A stretch of DNA of 37,839 bases. Origin: Tildeniella nuda ZEHNDER 1965/U140 (GTDB taxonomy: Bacteria; Cyanobacteriota; Cyanobacteriia; Leptolyngbyales; Leptolyngbyaceae). The stretch is taken from contig JAHHIG010000032.1 in NCBI GenBank assembly GCA_019358895.1, positions 1-37,839 of the forward strand, written 5' to 3'. Positions 26,423-34,550 of the stretch are shown one piece after another; position 1 is the first letter of the stretch, and every line of letters starts with the position of its first letter. The notes beneath the pieces are model-generated. The model saw only the letters and a program-made list of their open reading frames with translations. It was not told the origin of the DNA and did not search any database. Made by a program: the position numbers and the translations under genes.

Positions 26423-26720
26423 GTTTAGCTTTCCCTACTGTGGATTGTTTTGAGGCGTATTCCAAGCGTCGATCGCCTGCACAATCAAAGCATCGATCGT
26501 CCTCTTTAAGTTCTGAGTCTCCAAGCAATGCTTCTAGCATTTTGACAATGACATTTTTGCTTGATGGCTGAAATGATTCGCTAGACAAAAGAGCATGGGC
26601 TTCTTTGATATTTGCTTCTCTACCTTCTGTCGTTAGATGCAAAAGAATGACAGGGTTAAGCGATCGACTGAGATGCCTAAAGTTAAGGACTTCGTTAGTA
26701 ATTGATGTGGTTTGGGTCAT
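26409..26720 (-). CDS. phage protein of unknown function
   Basis: Protein of 103 aa, mostly helical, with an isolated CFDC pair near residues 77-80. It overlaps the dCTP-deaminase-like start by 14 nt. ATG at 26720. No family recognised. Confidence 0.6.
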   Translation of the reverse strand: MTQTTSITNEVLNFRHLSRSLNPVILLHLTTEGREANIKEAHALLSSESFQPSSKNVIVKMLEALLGDSELKEDDRCFDCAGDRRLEYASKQSTVGKAKHASS

Positions 26721-26731
26721 GGGGTATAGCT

Positions 26732-26959
26732 TTATTCAATGACAAATACAAGTTTGTCTGAAAACGGTGTCAAGGGACGATTGGTTAACCGTGTTTTTTC
26801 TTGGTCAGTAAAACCGAGATAGAACTCCTCCAAACCCCTTGATTGCGGTGTGGTGACATCAGAGTAATCAGGGTTTGGTGAACATGGGTAGACTATTTCT
26901 AGATCGCCATGTTCGCTGTGTACTTCTTGTAATTTCGTCATTAGTTCTGACAATTTCAT
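26732..26959 (-). CDS. small phage protein of unknown function
   Basis: Protein of 75 aa starting MKLSELMTKLQEVHSEHGD, followed by LEIVYPCSP. The pattern of a short helix then xGDLEIVY is common in small phage proteins of unknown role. AGGAG lies 9 nt upstream of the ATG, a strong ribosome binding site. Confidence 0.65.
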   Translation of the reverse strand: MKLSELMTKLQEVHSEHGDLEIVYPCSPNPDYSDVTTPQSRGLEEFYLGFTDQEKTRLTNRPLTPFSDKLVFVIE

Positions 26960-27080
26960 GCGAGATCGCTCCTGTTGTAATTTTTCTTGACTGTGCTAAT
27001 TCGCACTTAAGTTGGTAGATGAGTTTTGCCCAGAGGTAGCGATCGCGCAACTCAAAGGGGCATTCTGATAGTTGGTTCAT
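26868..27080 (-). CDS. small phage protein, probably frameshifted at its 3' end
   Basis: The frame starts with ATGA overlapping the stop of the ASCH-type gene and reads MNQLSECPFELRDRYLWAKLIYQL, a coding-like helical start. It then continues 92 nt into the next gene, unlike any other pair in the operon. Reading one base back in the AAGAAAAATT run (near 26983) would give a protein ending in a TGA that forms the usual ATGA overlap with the next start at 26959. I infer a one-base loss or a -1 shift. As written the product is 70 aa. Confidence 0.5.
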   Translation of the reverse strand: MNQLSECPFELRDRYLWAKLIYQLKCELAQSRKITTGAISHEIVRTNDEITRSTQRTWRSRNSLPMFTKP

Positions 27081-27769
27081 ACCGCTTCCTCTAGCCGTCT
27101 GAATGAAACAATCCAGACGAAAGGATTAGAATCCCACGGATGCTTTTCAGCGTTGATAGAATCCCAAAGCGACATAAATGAAGCAGTAGCACTGGTGCGT
27201 TTGTCATGCCCTGTAGCGTGGTCTGCACAATTGCCGTAGCACTTCCAACCGTCGCCGTCTCGCTCAACACCTTCAGCAATCGCGTCTGATTCACTGATAT
27301 CTTTGAGTCGTTGCACGCGAATATCTGTCACTTCGAGGACGAGTCGACAAACAGAACGCGGCATGAAGATTGACGGCTTCCATCCTGCTGTATTGCAATC
27401 AGGTTCTGGGACTGATTTACCACAGCGATATTTCATGTCTGCACGATAGGCAAAGCACTCGTGCGTTTCAGACAAGGCTGATCGCCAAGTCTCACGGCAC
27501 CAAAGCCGATCGCATGTCTGCCCGTATGGGCATTTCAGATCAGATCGAAAACTAGACTTAACTCGGTGCCCGTCGCTGTAGTAGAACTCCATCCAACACT
27601 GAACGTCTTGGTCAAATGTAAAACCGTCAAAATTCCCAATCGATGAAATGCGGGGCCGAGGCTTAATCACCCGTCTCGTCTGCGTCTTCCGTCCCTCCAA
27701 AATGGCTCTTACCATTGCTCCAGAAAATAAAATCGGTCGTTCCTTAATTGCTAAAAGTTGTTGAGTCAT
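27077..27769 (-). CDS. ASCH-type phage protein
   Basis: Protein of 230 aa. RPILFSGAMVRAILEGRKTQTRRVIKPRP at about residues 12-40 (outlined) is the well known opening of a prophage family with an ASCH/PUA-like fold, likely RNA or nucleotide binding. LWCRETW, FMPRSVCRLVLEVTDIRVQRLKDISESDAIAEG and FMSLWDSIN are the other family blocks. The function in phages is unproven. It overlaps both neighbours by ATGA junctions. Confidence 0.8.
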   Translation of the reverse strand: MTQQLLAIKERPILFSGAMVRAILEGRKTQTRRVIKPRPRISSIGNFDGFTFDQDVQCWMEFYYSDGHRVKSSFRSDLKCPYGQTCDRLWCRETWRSALSETHECFAYRADMKYRCGKSVPEPDCNTAGWKPSIFMPRSVCRLVLEVTDIRVQRLKDISESDAIAEGVERDGDGWKCYGNCADHATGHDKRTSATASFMSLWDSINAEKHPWDSNPFVWIVSFRRLEEAV

Positions 27770-28275
27770 GCTGCTTCCTTCTCCTGTTGCTGTTTCAAAA
27801 CCAATCGATTGAACTCTCTTTTGGGGTCAATCTTTTCCGGGTAGCGCTTAATCTCTACCAACCCATCGTTAAGCAATTGCTGTGCGATCGCTTCTGCTTT
27901 TGCTGGTGTCACAGCCAATAATTTTGGCAATCGTGAAAGGTGGATTGATTGCCACTTGAGATGCCCTAATAACTGCTGTTTCTTGCTTGGTGGCTGGGGC
28001 AAAGTTGCCTGTATCGGCGCGGCTAATTGTTGCTCTGCTTTGGATGGTCTAGGTGCACTACCAACCTGAGCGATCGCGGCTTCATAGGCAGCAAGAGCCT
28101 CTTGAGCATCAGCAGTTTCTTTGTTGAAATAACTGTTATGGACACAAGCCTCTCGCAAGATTGACTTACGATCGGGCATGGGCGTTTTGGTGGCAAGCGC
28201 CTTTGCTTGAGCATTGGCGATCGTCTGCATGACAACCTTGTGATGCTTAGCCGTGAATTTTTGCAGCTCCTGCAC
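27766..28275 (-). CDS. C-terminal part of a frameshifted, internally duplicated protein
   Basis: This frame encodes the second half of a protein whose first half is read from 28463. It can start by itself only at a GTG (28275) without a ribosome binding site. Residues from QELQKFTAKHH to AALAAYEAAI-like positions repeat the pattern of the upstream part. The C-terminal third contains a winged-helix-like region (HLKWQSIHLSRLPKLL, AKAEAIAQQLLNDGLVEIKRYP). Its stop overlaps the ASCH-type gene start by ATGA. Confidence 0.6.
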   Translation of the reverse strand: MQELQKFTAKHHKVVMQTIANAQAKALATKTPMPDRKSILREACVHNSYFNKETADAQEALAAYEAAIAQVGSAPRPSKAEQQLAAPIQATLPQPPSKKQQLLGHLKWQSIHLSRLPKLLAVTPAKAEAIAQQLLNDGLVEIKRYPEKIDPKREFNRLVLKQQQEKEAA

Positions 28276-28463
28276 GGCTTTTCATACGCTTCTCTGGCAG
28301 CAACAGATGGGGCTGTGCCATAGCAAAAGTATTTATCACTCACACCAGCTAACTTACAAACTTGATACTGGCGGATTTTGTAAGTACCGCTAGCGATCGC
28401 TGTTTGCTTGGCTTGAGCGATCGCCTCTAAAACTCGCTCTTGTGGGGTTGATTGTGTGTTCAT
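28023..28463 (-). CDS. N-terminal part of the frameshifted, internally duplicated protein
   Basis: From the ATG at 28463 (ATGA overlap with the upstream gene) the first 62 codons are coding-like: ERVLEAIAQAKQTAIASG, RQYQVCKLAGVSDKYF (helix-turn-helix-like) and AAREAYEK. After GAAAAG near 28280 the frame becomes basic and low in quality, while the -1 frame continues as AVQELQKF. With one extra A the two frames join into a single protein of about 231 aa. I read the rest of this frame, to 28023, as out-of-frame translation. Confidence 0.6.
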   Translation of the reverse strand: MNTQSTPQERVLEAIAQAKQTAIASGTYKIRQYQVCKLAGVSDKYFCYGTAPSVAAREAYEKPCRSCKNSRLSITRLSCRRSPMLKQRRLPPKRPCPIVSQSCERLVSITVISTKKLLMLKRLLLPMKPRSLRLVVHLDHPKQSNN

Positions 28464-28747
28464 GATGCGTCCCTCGCACTACGATCGACCAAAACTTTAG
28501 TCATTGCCATATTTGTTTCAGGGGCTGGAAAACCACGCCAATTTGGTTCAAGCAGATCTAATGCATCAATAGTTTCATTCCACCAAGTCGTGCCGCAGAT
28601 ACTGTTTGGCTTGATGCCAAAAAACCTAGCAGCGTCACGATCAATTGCTGTGTAGCTGTAGCCTTTTATTTTTTTGCGAGTACGCAGCCGTGCCAATAAA
28701 TCAGCGGGCAATTGAACGGAACAAGTATCATTCATGGTGGTGGTCAT
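28460..28747 (-). CDS. small phage protein of unknown function
   Basis: Protein of 95 aa. LPADLLARLRTRKKIKGYSYTAIDRDAARFFGI suggests a small DNA-binding, possibly helix-turn-helix, N-terminal half, followed by a TWWNETIDALDLL segment. Starts at the ATG at 28747 or 28735. It overlaps the next gene by ATGA. Confidence 0.6.
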   Translation of the reverse strand: MTTTMNDTCSVQLPADLLARLRTRKKIKGYSYTAIDRDAARFFGIKPNSICGTTWWNETIDALDLLEPNWRGFPAPETNMAMTKVLVDRSARDAS

Positions 28748-28791
28748 AATTTTTGGGTTTGGCGGTTGGGTTGAAAGACGCGATCGCCTTT

Positions 28792-28959
28792 TTACTTTTC
28801 GATGCCAGGTGATTTCTGATAAAGCGCTTCCAGTTGTCTACGGTCTGCCTCAATGTCTGAAATCGCCTTGAGTTTGTTGGTCGTCTGCCAATAGCCGATC
28901 GCGGCTTGGCAAAAAGCGACGGTGGGGAGTGCGAGGAGGATGAGGAGTGCGATCGTCAT
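28792..28959 (-). CDS. small single-span membrane protein (55 aa)
   Basis: Frame of 55 codons. MTIALLILLALPTVAFCQAA forms one membrane helix, followed by a charged helix ending in YQKSPGIEK. The ATG overlaps the RusA stop as ATGA, exactly like neighbouring junctions, which supports it despite its size. In position and layout it resembles small phage membrane proteins such as Rz-like or holin-like peptides, but there is no evidence for such a role. Confidence 0.65.
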   Translation of the reverse strand: MTIALLILLALPTVAFCQAAIGYWQTTNKLKAISDIEADRRQLEALYQKSPGIEK

Positions 28960-29423
28960 GCGGCACCTCCAATGTTGGAATTAGCGCGAATAGTTTGAGG
29001 TATTGCAGCGCCAACCACGACAGGGAACCGAATGATTTCACGCAAGGGGCGATCGCTTACCGTGACCGTTACGCACTCCTCCTCAAGCTTTCTACCCACC
29101 TTCACAGCAGGGCGAAAGAACGGTGTCACAGCCTGCACCACTGAGAAGCTGTCATCAGCGATCGTGCCTGCATCTTTCAGCCCGTCGAGGATGAACTTGG
29201 CTGATGCCACCGTGTTATCCCAATCGCGTGATGTATAGCGCTGTAAGACAAAATCAAGGGTGATCCACACGTCAGCAGAGAACTGATGGGAACCACTGGC
29301 AGCCCTGGCTACAGCAGCGGACCATTGATCTTTCGTGCGGGCGCTTTTTGTCCAGTGCGATCGCGCCTGGTTGATCTGTTCGTTCAGTGTCGGTGGTAAA
29401 GGGATGGAAAATTGTGTAATCAC
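28956..29423 (-). CDS. rusA: RusA-like Holliday junction resolvase
   Basis: Endonuclease of 155 aa that cuts recombination intermediates. SRDWDNTVASAKFILDGL (about residues 64-81) and the following DAGTIADDS carry the conserved aspartates of the RusA family (RDxDN..K.ilDgL...i.DD). The start is a GTG at 29423 overlapping the previous stop as GTGA. Family members are common in lambdoid and other prophages. Confidence 0.88.
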   Translation of the reverse strand: MITQFSIPLPPTLNEQINQARSHWTKSARTKDQWSAAVARAASGSHQFSADVWITLDFVLQRYTSRDWDNTVASAKFILDGLKDAGTIADDSFSVVQAVTPFFRPAVKVGRKLEEECVTVTVSDRPLREIIRFPVVVGAAIPQTIRANSNIGGAA

Positions 29424-29620
29424 GCTGCTAAATCCTCCTGCCTATAATCCCAATGCGTCAGACAGTAGCCATCACCGTCATTGTCAAAATGCACTGGCTG
29501 ATTTTTGCAATGCTCATCGCCGCAGCAGTGCATGTGTGAACGAATACCGTCAGCGGTTTCCGGCTCATCTGCAAATGTCTCGTCAAGCCAATCACTTAAA
29601 AGCTGTTCTAGTGGTTCCAT
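29420..29620 (-). CDS. small Cys/His-rich protein, probable zinc binder
   Basis: Protein of 66 aa with an acidic N-terminal helix (MEPLEQLLSDWLDETFADEP) and a C-terminal set HMHCCGDEHCK, then VHF and GYCLTHW, which could bind one zinc. The ATG at 29620 has a strong GGAGG 7 nt upstream. A TTG further upstream is less likely. It slightly overlaps the RusA gene; the polymerase gene ends 11 nt upstream. Confidence 0.65.
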   Translation of the reverse strand: MEPLEQLLSDWLDETFADEPETADGIRSHMHCCGDEHCKNQPVHFDNDGDGYCLTHWDYRQEDLAA

Positions 29621-29631
29621 AAAGCCTCCAA

Positions 29632-31626
29632 TTACTTCTCTGACCAATCACTACAGACAACGCTCTCAGCGCTGTACGGATTTTCGTAAGCGGGAATGCT
29701 GCGAACAAAATAGGCAAGTGCAGACTGCATTGCCAGCCAAACGGCATAGCCTGCTGCTTCTGCGTGTTCTTCCTTGCAAAGGCAATTCAATTCATCGTGG
29801 TTAATGTTGCAAAGCCTCAAGCCCCATTCAGGGTTAACCTCAGCCGCTAACCGGATTTGGTGCATCGCAGTTTTGATGCTGTCAGCCTCAACTGTCATCC
29901 AAGCAACCATCACGGCATCAGTCGGTTTAGCACCACCGTAGCCACCCTCTTTAGCCTCCCAAATGGGCAGGAACACACGCCGACCGGATAGCCCTACAGC
30001 CCATGTGTAGGGAAGTTTGCACCCTTCAAACCACACTTTGTCTGTACGGATGGAACGCTTAACGCGATCGTGATACTGCTTGACTCCTGAAAAGCTAGCT
30101 TGCAGCAAGTCAATGATGCTCTGGGCAAACTCAACCGTGCAACGGAAACCACCAATCTCAACAGTGGCAGCAGTTTTCTTAGCACCAGCCCCATTCAGCC
30201 AACCATAGAACACGTTTTTAGCAATGTTCCGTAGTGTGGTAGCTAATTTCCCTTCAGCGTCCTTTTGCTTGCGGATCGCGCTGATTTGCTCACGGGTCCA
30301 GTTGCGGTCTGCTAGGGTAGAAAGCTTGGCAGCGACGATCGCATGAACATCCACATCATCGATATAGCTCGCTTGGAACAACTTATCGCCTGTCGTTTCA
30401 GCCGCAATCCGGGCATGGGCAGCCGAGTAATCTACTACCAGAAGTTTGTAACCAGCAGGCGGACGAAAGAGCGATCGCACCGGTGGCAAATGCAAGACTG
30501 CTACTTCAGGACAGGCTTTTGATGGATTAGGGGGGTTCTGGAGGTTAACCGATGGCACTCCGTTAGACTTGCCTGACGTACTCCTACCTCGCCCTTGTGG
30601 AGCGCATTGGCGGTAGCCACCCCTGATGGCTCCGTCTCGGTAAGCGAGTTTGCAGTTCGCTAAATAATCCAGGTAGGCACCGATCGACCGGGTAGCCAGT
30701 AGTGATGAAATAACAGGGTGCGATCGATGTGGGTTCAGCGCTTCCTTATCAGTCTTATCGACGTTGATACTGAGCTTTTCACGAATTGCTGGTGGCAGTT
30801 TGGCGTTGTCATCCACTGACAGACCGGGGAACGTGGCATTGAATGGCTTAGCTATTTCGTCCGCTGCTGACTGGTATTGCTGCGTAATATTTTCAAGTGC
30901 GGTGCGATCGGCGGGGAAGCCGTACACGCTCATCTCAGCAAACGCTGGCAACGCCCCAAACTCTGCAAGGCAAGTGTTAGATAACCCTTGCTCTGTACAC
31001 ATTAGCCCCAGCTTCTGCCACACCTTAAACAACACGGTGGTGTCGTAGGCTGCATAATTTAGCTGTTCGTTGGTTAGCGCCCAGCCCCAGTCCGATCGCT
31101 GCTGTGACTGATCAATCTCAAACCCCAGCCGCTCACAGACTGCTTTCAAGCTATGGCGGTACTGCTCAATGCCTGCCCAGTAAATCTGAGACAACAGCAT
31201 GGTATCGGCACACTTCCAAGGTTTGAAGCCGTAGAGCTTGATCAGCCACTGAAGATCAAAGTTCAGGTTGTGCCCTACAGTCCACTGGTCTTTAGATTCA
31301 ACGCTGGCTTTGAGTTGAGCAAAGAAACCAAGTGACTCTAGACGACTGATGAGAGTAGCGCGATCGTCTTCCCAACCGCCTAAATCAGCAATCAGGCAAG
31401 AGCCATCACGTAAACCAACCTGAATGGTACGGATTAGCCCTTTCCAGGGGTCTAACCCATCCATCTCGCCTTCGCCATAGGTTTCAATGTCTACGGCTAC
31501 CGCTGTAGCATCTGACCAAACATCAATGAACTTAGCTATCTGTCTGGTGCTGGCTGTACGACTGTAGATGATGCCACTGTTAAGCGGCACGTCTGCAAAC
31601 AGTAAGGAGTGTTGGTGGGTCAGCAT
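29632..31626 (-). CDS. family A DNA polymerase with 3'-5' exonuclease domain
   Basis: Replicative-type polymerase of 664 aa. An N-terminal DnaQ-like proofreading domain has AVDIETYGE (D46 and E48), GHNLNFDLQWL and YAAYDTT, giving a full exonuclease set. The polymerase domain carries motif A DYSAAHARIAAETTGD (about residue 395), motif B RNIAKNVFYGWLNGAG (about 470) and motif C NINHDELN (about 609). Motif A is unusual: the Glu of the canonical DYSQIELR is replaced by His. At the position of the Phe of E. coli Pol I motif B there is Tyr. No 5' nuclease domain is present. The ATG at 31626 overlaps the primase stop as TAATG. It would copy the element DNA. Confidence 0.88.
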   Translation of the reverse strand: MLTHQHSLLFADVPLNSGIIYSRTASTRQIAKFIDVWSDATAVAVDIETYGEGEMDGLDPWKGLIRTIQVGLRDGSCLIADLGGWEDDRATLISRLESLGFFAQLKASVESKDQWTVGHNLNFDLQWLIKLYGFKPWKCADTMLLSQIYWAGIEQYRHSLKAVCERLGFEIDQSQQRSDWGWALTNEQLNYAAYDTTVLFKVWQKLGLMCTEQGLSNTCLAEFGALPAFAEMSVYGFPADRTALENITQQYQSAADEIAKPFNATFPGLSVDDNAKLPPAIREKLSINVDKTDKEALNPHRSHPVISSLLATRSIGAYLDYLANCKLAYRDGAIRGGYRQCAPQGRGRSTSGKSNGVPSVNLQNPPNPSKACPEVAVLHLPPVRSLFRPPAGYKLLVVDYSAAHARIAAETTGDKLFQASYIDDVDVHAIVAAKLSTLADRNWTREQISAIRKQKDAEGKLATTLRNIAKNVFYGWLNGAGAKKTAATVEIGGFRCTVEFAQSIIDLLQASFSGVKQYHDRVKRSIRTDKVWFEGCKLPYTWAVGLSGRRVFLPIWEAKEGGYGGAKPTDAVMVAWMTVEADSIKTAMHQIRLAAEVNPEWGLRLCNINHDELNCLCKEEHAEAAGYAVWLAMQSALAYFVRSIPAYENPYSAESVVCSDWSEK

Positions 31627-34550
31627 TAAGCCCAACCTCCTTCCTGCATAGCTTCGTACTCATCCCATAGCAACAAATCACTCAGATTAATCTCGGTATT
31701 AACCATCTCTAGGCGTGCTTTGACGGAGCTATAAAGCCGTGTGATTTGAGCACCCTTGCTGTTTACCCATGCTGTAGCAGAGTCGGGATTGACCAAAGCA
31801 ACGCGATCGCCAACCTTAAACCGACCTATTGAAACCACTTCTTGAGCAGGGATTGTCTTACCTTGTGGCTTGGCTGCTTTAGGCAATGTTTGAGTGCTAA
31901 CTGTCACATTTGGCTGAGTTGCTTTATCTTCTGACCCCTCCCCCCCCGTCACTTCCTGAGAAGATGTTTCTGAATCAGCTGAAAATGGCTCTGTGTATGA
32001 AGAAAAATTATTCGCAGATTCTTCCCAAGCTTCTTCCCACTGTTCTTCGTTATTCGCAGTGAGAATAGTTTGCGAATAGTTTTGTGAATAAATTTCTCCT
32101 TGCTCTGTATAGGTTTCAGCGTTTTTAGAAGATGTTCTCATTAGATCACTAGGGGGGGTGTCCCCTTCATCATCTAAACCACTAACTGTCACACCTTCAG
32201 GCAGCGCATAAACCCACCTTCGTTTGTCAGTAGACGATCGCCGCCGTGTAATTTGTCTAGATTCTTCCATCCGATCAAGAACCCTATAGAGTTCTTTACC
32301 CATGTTTAAGCGATCGTTGATTTCAGAAAACTCCATGCCTTTTGGTGCGATCGCAGCTAGCACTTTAAGAACCGATCGAGCCTTTGTCTTAAAGGAACTT
32401 TCAGAGCCATCTTCATCAAGCAATGTGTAGATGCCAAGCGTTCCCCACTCTTGCCGCTGATTGATGGTGATCTTGACCTTGAACTCCTGCACTTCACGAC
32501 CTTTGACCAGTTCCAATAAACGGAAAGGGTTAGCGGGGTTTTGTTGATCAACGCGATCGAGCGTGTAGCAACCCCAGAAAGCAGCAGGTATACGAGCAGA
32601 GCCAGAGATTTTGTTAATGCCTCTAGCTAGTGGGTCCTTGTTCGCGTGGTGTGTGAGCACCCCAGATGCCCCGTAACGGCTCAACAACCCTTTAAGCTTG
32701 TAGAGATAGCGTGCAAACTCAGGGTCTTTCTCAGAGACACCGACATTCATGCAAATAGTGGTTACTGAGTCGATAAAGACTACATCCGGTCGCCAGTCTT
32801 CTAGTTCTTCTTCCAGGTCCGAGAGGTTTGTAATGTCAAGATCAGTCCACACCTTAAAGTTTTCAAGTTTGAGCATATCTACACCACGTAGCTTTAAGCG
32901 TCGCATGGTGGAATGCTCCGACTCATCACAACTGATAAACAGTACCTTGCACTCTTTAGCGGCTTGCTCTTCTAAAAATGTGCCTTTGCTTAAAGCAGCG
33001 TGAATCATGTCTGCTAGTAAATTTGTCTTACCAGCACCAGCAGGGGCAGATAAAAGAATGGACTCACCAGCAGGCAAAAAGCGTGAGATTAGGAAGTTGA
33101 GAGCTTCACTGCCTTTGCTGAAAAAGTCTAGACCTGAGTAGCGGCTTTGCTTGACTGGGTGGTTATCGGCTTCCAGTTTGATAATTTGCTCAGTGAAATC
33201 CTGCTTAGTGATGCGATGTACCGCGCAAACTTCGCTACGCATGATCAAACGCATGATCGGGTCAGGTTCTTGCAGGTATCGCTGTAGTTCCAGCTTTAAA
33301 CGATTGGCTCTGCCTGCGATCGTATTGTCGGCTGTCTTTTCGCTAGGCACATCAGCGGGTTTATCCGTTTCTGCCTCAACTTTTGCTGCCTGTGCTCTGG
33401 CTTCTTTCGCTTCCTTAAGCGACTGCTTGACTGCATCGGGGCAATGCTGCTCAAATACGTTGCGATCGAGCTTCAGTATCCGTAGCCAGTTACCTTCTTC
33501 ATTGCCGCCCGCGTGTTCGCTACTGCTGTGGCATTCAGTCGGGCTGATTGTCTTCAGAATGCGCTCCCATTTGCCATCATCCTGCCCGTTGTCGATGCGC
33601 TGCCATGCGACGGCTGCTAAGTCTTCTGTGGTGCCACTATACGCAAGCTGATAGCGTCGGCAGAAGTTCTCCCAGCCGTACCATTCTTGTGCTGCTCTGG
33701 TTAGTGCTGCTGAGCGATCGTCGCCCTCTAGCTTTCCTTGCAGCAAGTCTTTAGAAAACTGGTTGCCTAACTCTCCCAGACGGAGGGCACCAGGCACATA
33801 AGCAGTACGGTTAATGGTGCGATCGCTAACCGTTTGATCTCGCTGCCTAACTGGGTAAATACCCAAGTCTTCCAGCGACTCAATGAAAACTGGCTCGTCA
33901 CGGTGGTAGTTGATGTATGGGGTGCCGGATGGTCCCACAGTCGGAGCCAAAACCGTAAAGCGCCCAGCTCCTAAAACTTGTCCGCGCTGTTTGCCGCCAG
34001 TCTCTAGAGCAAAGTTTGTATAGCCCGGTGCCTGGTCAAGCTTGACTGCTAAACGGAAACCGCCAGAGTGTGTCTTTTCCCACCACGAAGACTGTAAAGC
34101 CTCATGTGTATTGAGAATGCCGTAGAACCAAGTATCAAGTTCATCCTGGTTGCCATCAAAGTCTTTCAGGTCAGGGTCAATCCAGTAAGTATCATTCCAG
34201 CCGCCCAGAGTCCCTACGCCGTTGATTGGGTTGGCAAACCAGCGGCTAAGGTCTTCACGAGTCGGTAACTGGTCTTGGAACTTATTGTGGTTAACTAGCC
34301 GTGGGTTACCGTCGCGATCGATGTAGCTTGGATTCTTACCAGTGAAAGCAGGAATCGGATTGCCGTCTGCATCACGCTTGATTGCACCATCTTTTGTTTT
34401 AGCAGGGAATTTGCTATGATCTTGAAATGGTGCGACTGGTAAGGCTGGATAACCATTTGCGACTAACCAACGCACAACTATCTTGACTTCGTTATTGCCT
34501 TGAGCGGGTTGCTTAGCGAACCCTAAACCTGATACTTTTTGTTCAACCAT
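31626..34550 (-). CDS. primase-polymerase / RecA-fold helicase fusion protein
   Basis: Replication initiator of about 974 aa. The N-terminal 250 residues resemble a bifunctional primase-polymerase (prim-pol) domain: WLVANGYPALPVAPF, GVGTLGGWNDTYWIDPDLKDFDG with acidic metal ligands, and HSGGFRLAVKL. Near residues 505-512 is Walker A APAGAGKT, and VVFIDSVTT near 590 is Walker B, followed by GVLTHHANKDP as in RepA/RecA-like (AAA_25) helicases. The C-terminus has a winged-helix-like stretch and a long acidic Ser/Thr-rich linker. I start at the ATG at 34550 (MVEQKVSG) because the next 5' segment is a duplicated copy read out of frame. It would open and prime DNA for the polymerase behind it. Confidence 0.82.
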   Translation of the reverse strand: MVEQKVSGLGFAKQPAQGNNEVKIVVRWLVANGYPALPVAPFQDHSKFPAKTKDGAIKRDADGNPIPAFTGKNPSYIDRDGNPRLVNHNKFQDQLPTREDLSRWFANPINGVGTLGGWNDTYWIDPDLKDFDGNQDELDTWFYGILNTHEALQSSWWEKTHSGGFRLAVKLDQAPGYTNFALETGGKQRGQVLGAGRFTVLAPTVGPSGTPYINYHRDEPVFIESLEDLGIYPVRQRDQTVSDRTINRTAYVPGALRLGELGNQFSKDLLQGKLEGDDRSAALTRAAQEWYGWENFCRRYQLAYSGTTEDLAAVAWQRIDNGQDDGKWERILKTISPTECHSSSEHAGGNEEGNWLRILKLDRNVFEQHCPDAVKQSLKEAKEARAQAAKVEAETDKPADVPSEKTADNTIAGRANRLKLELQRYLQEPDPIMRLIMRSEVCAVHRITKQDFTEQIIKLEADNHPVKQSRYSGLDFFSKGSEALNFLISRFLPAGESILLSAPAGAGKTNLLADMIHAALSKGTFLEEQAAKECKVLFISCDESEHSTMRRLKLRGVDMLKLENFKVWTDLDITNLSDLEEELEDWRPDVVFIDSVTTICMNVGVSEKDPEFARYLYKLKGLLSRYGASGVLTHHANKDPLARGINKISGSARIPAAFWGCYTLDRVDQQNPANPFRLLELVKGREVQEFKVKITINQRQEWGTLGIYTLLDEDGSESSFKTKARSVLKVLAAIAPKGMEFSEINDRLNMGKELYRVLDRMEESRQITRRRSSTDKRRWVYALPEGVTVSGLDDEGDTPPSDLMRTSSKNAETYTEQGEIYSQNYSQTILTANNEEQWEEAWEESANNFSSYTEPFSADSETSSQEVTGGEGSEDKATQPNVTVSTQTLPKAAKPQGKTIPAQEVVSIGRFKVGDRVALVNPDSATAWVNSKGAQITRLYSSVKARLEMVNTEINLSDLLLWDEYEAMQEGGWA

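Noticed and set aside
28850-29041. 63-codon minus-strand frame over the rusA 3' end
   Set aside because: Its Pro/His/Arg-rich product overlaps both rusA and the 55-codon membrane protein in another frame; the latter has the proper ATGA junction.
31930-31950. Run of eight C in the primase-helicase gene as a phase-variation tract
   Set aside because: The frame is intact and the run encodes a Gly-rich linker; a nearby G run is similar. No evidence of variation in one sequence.
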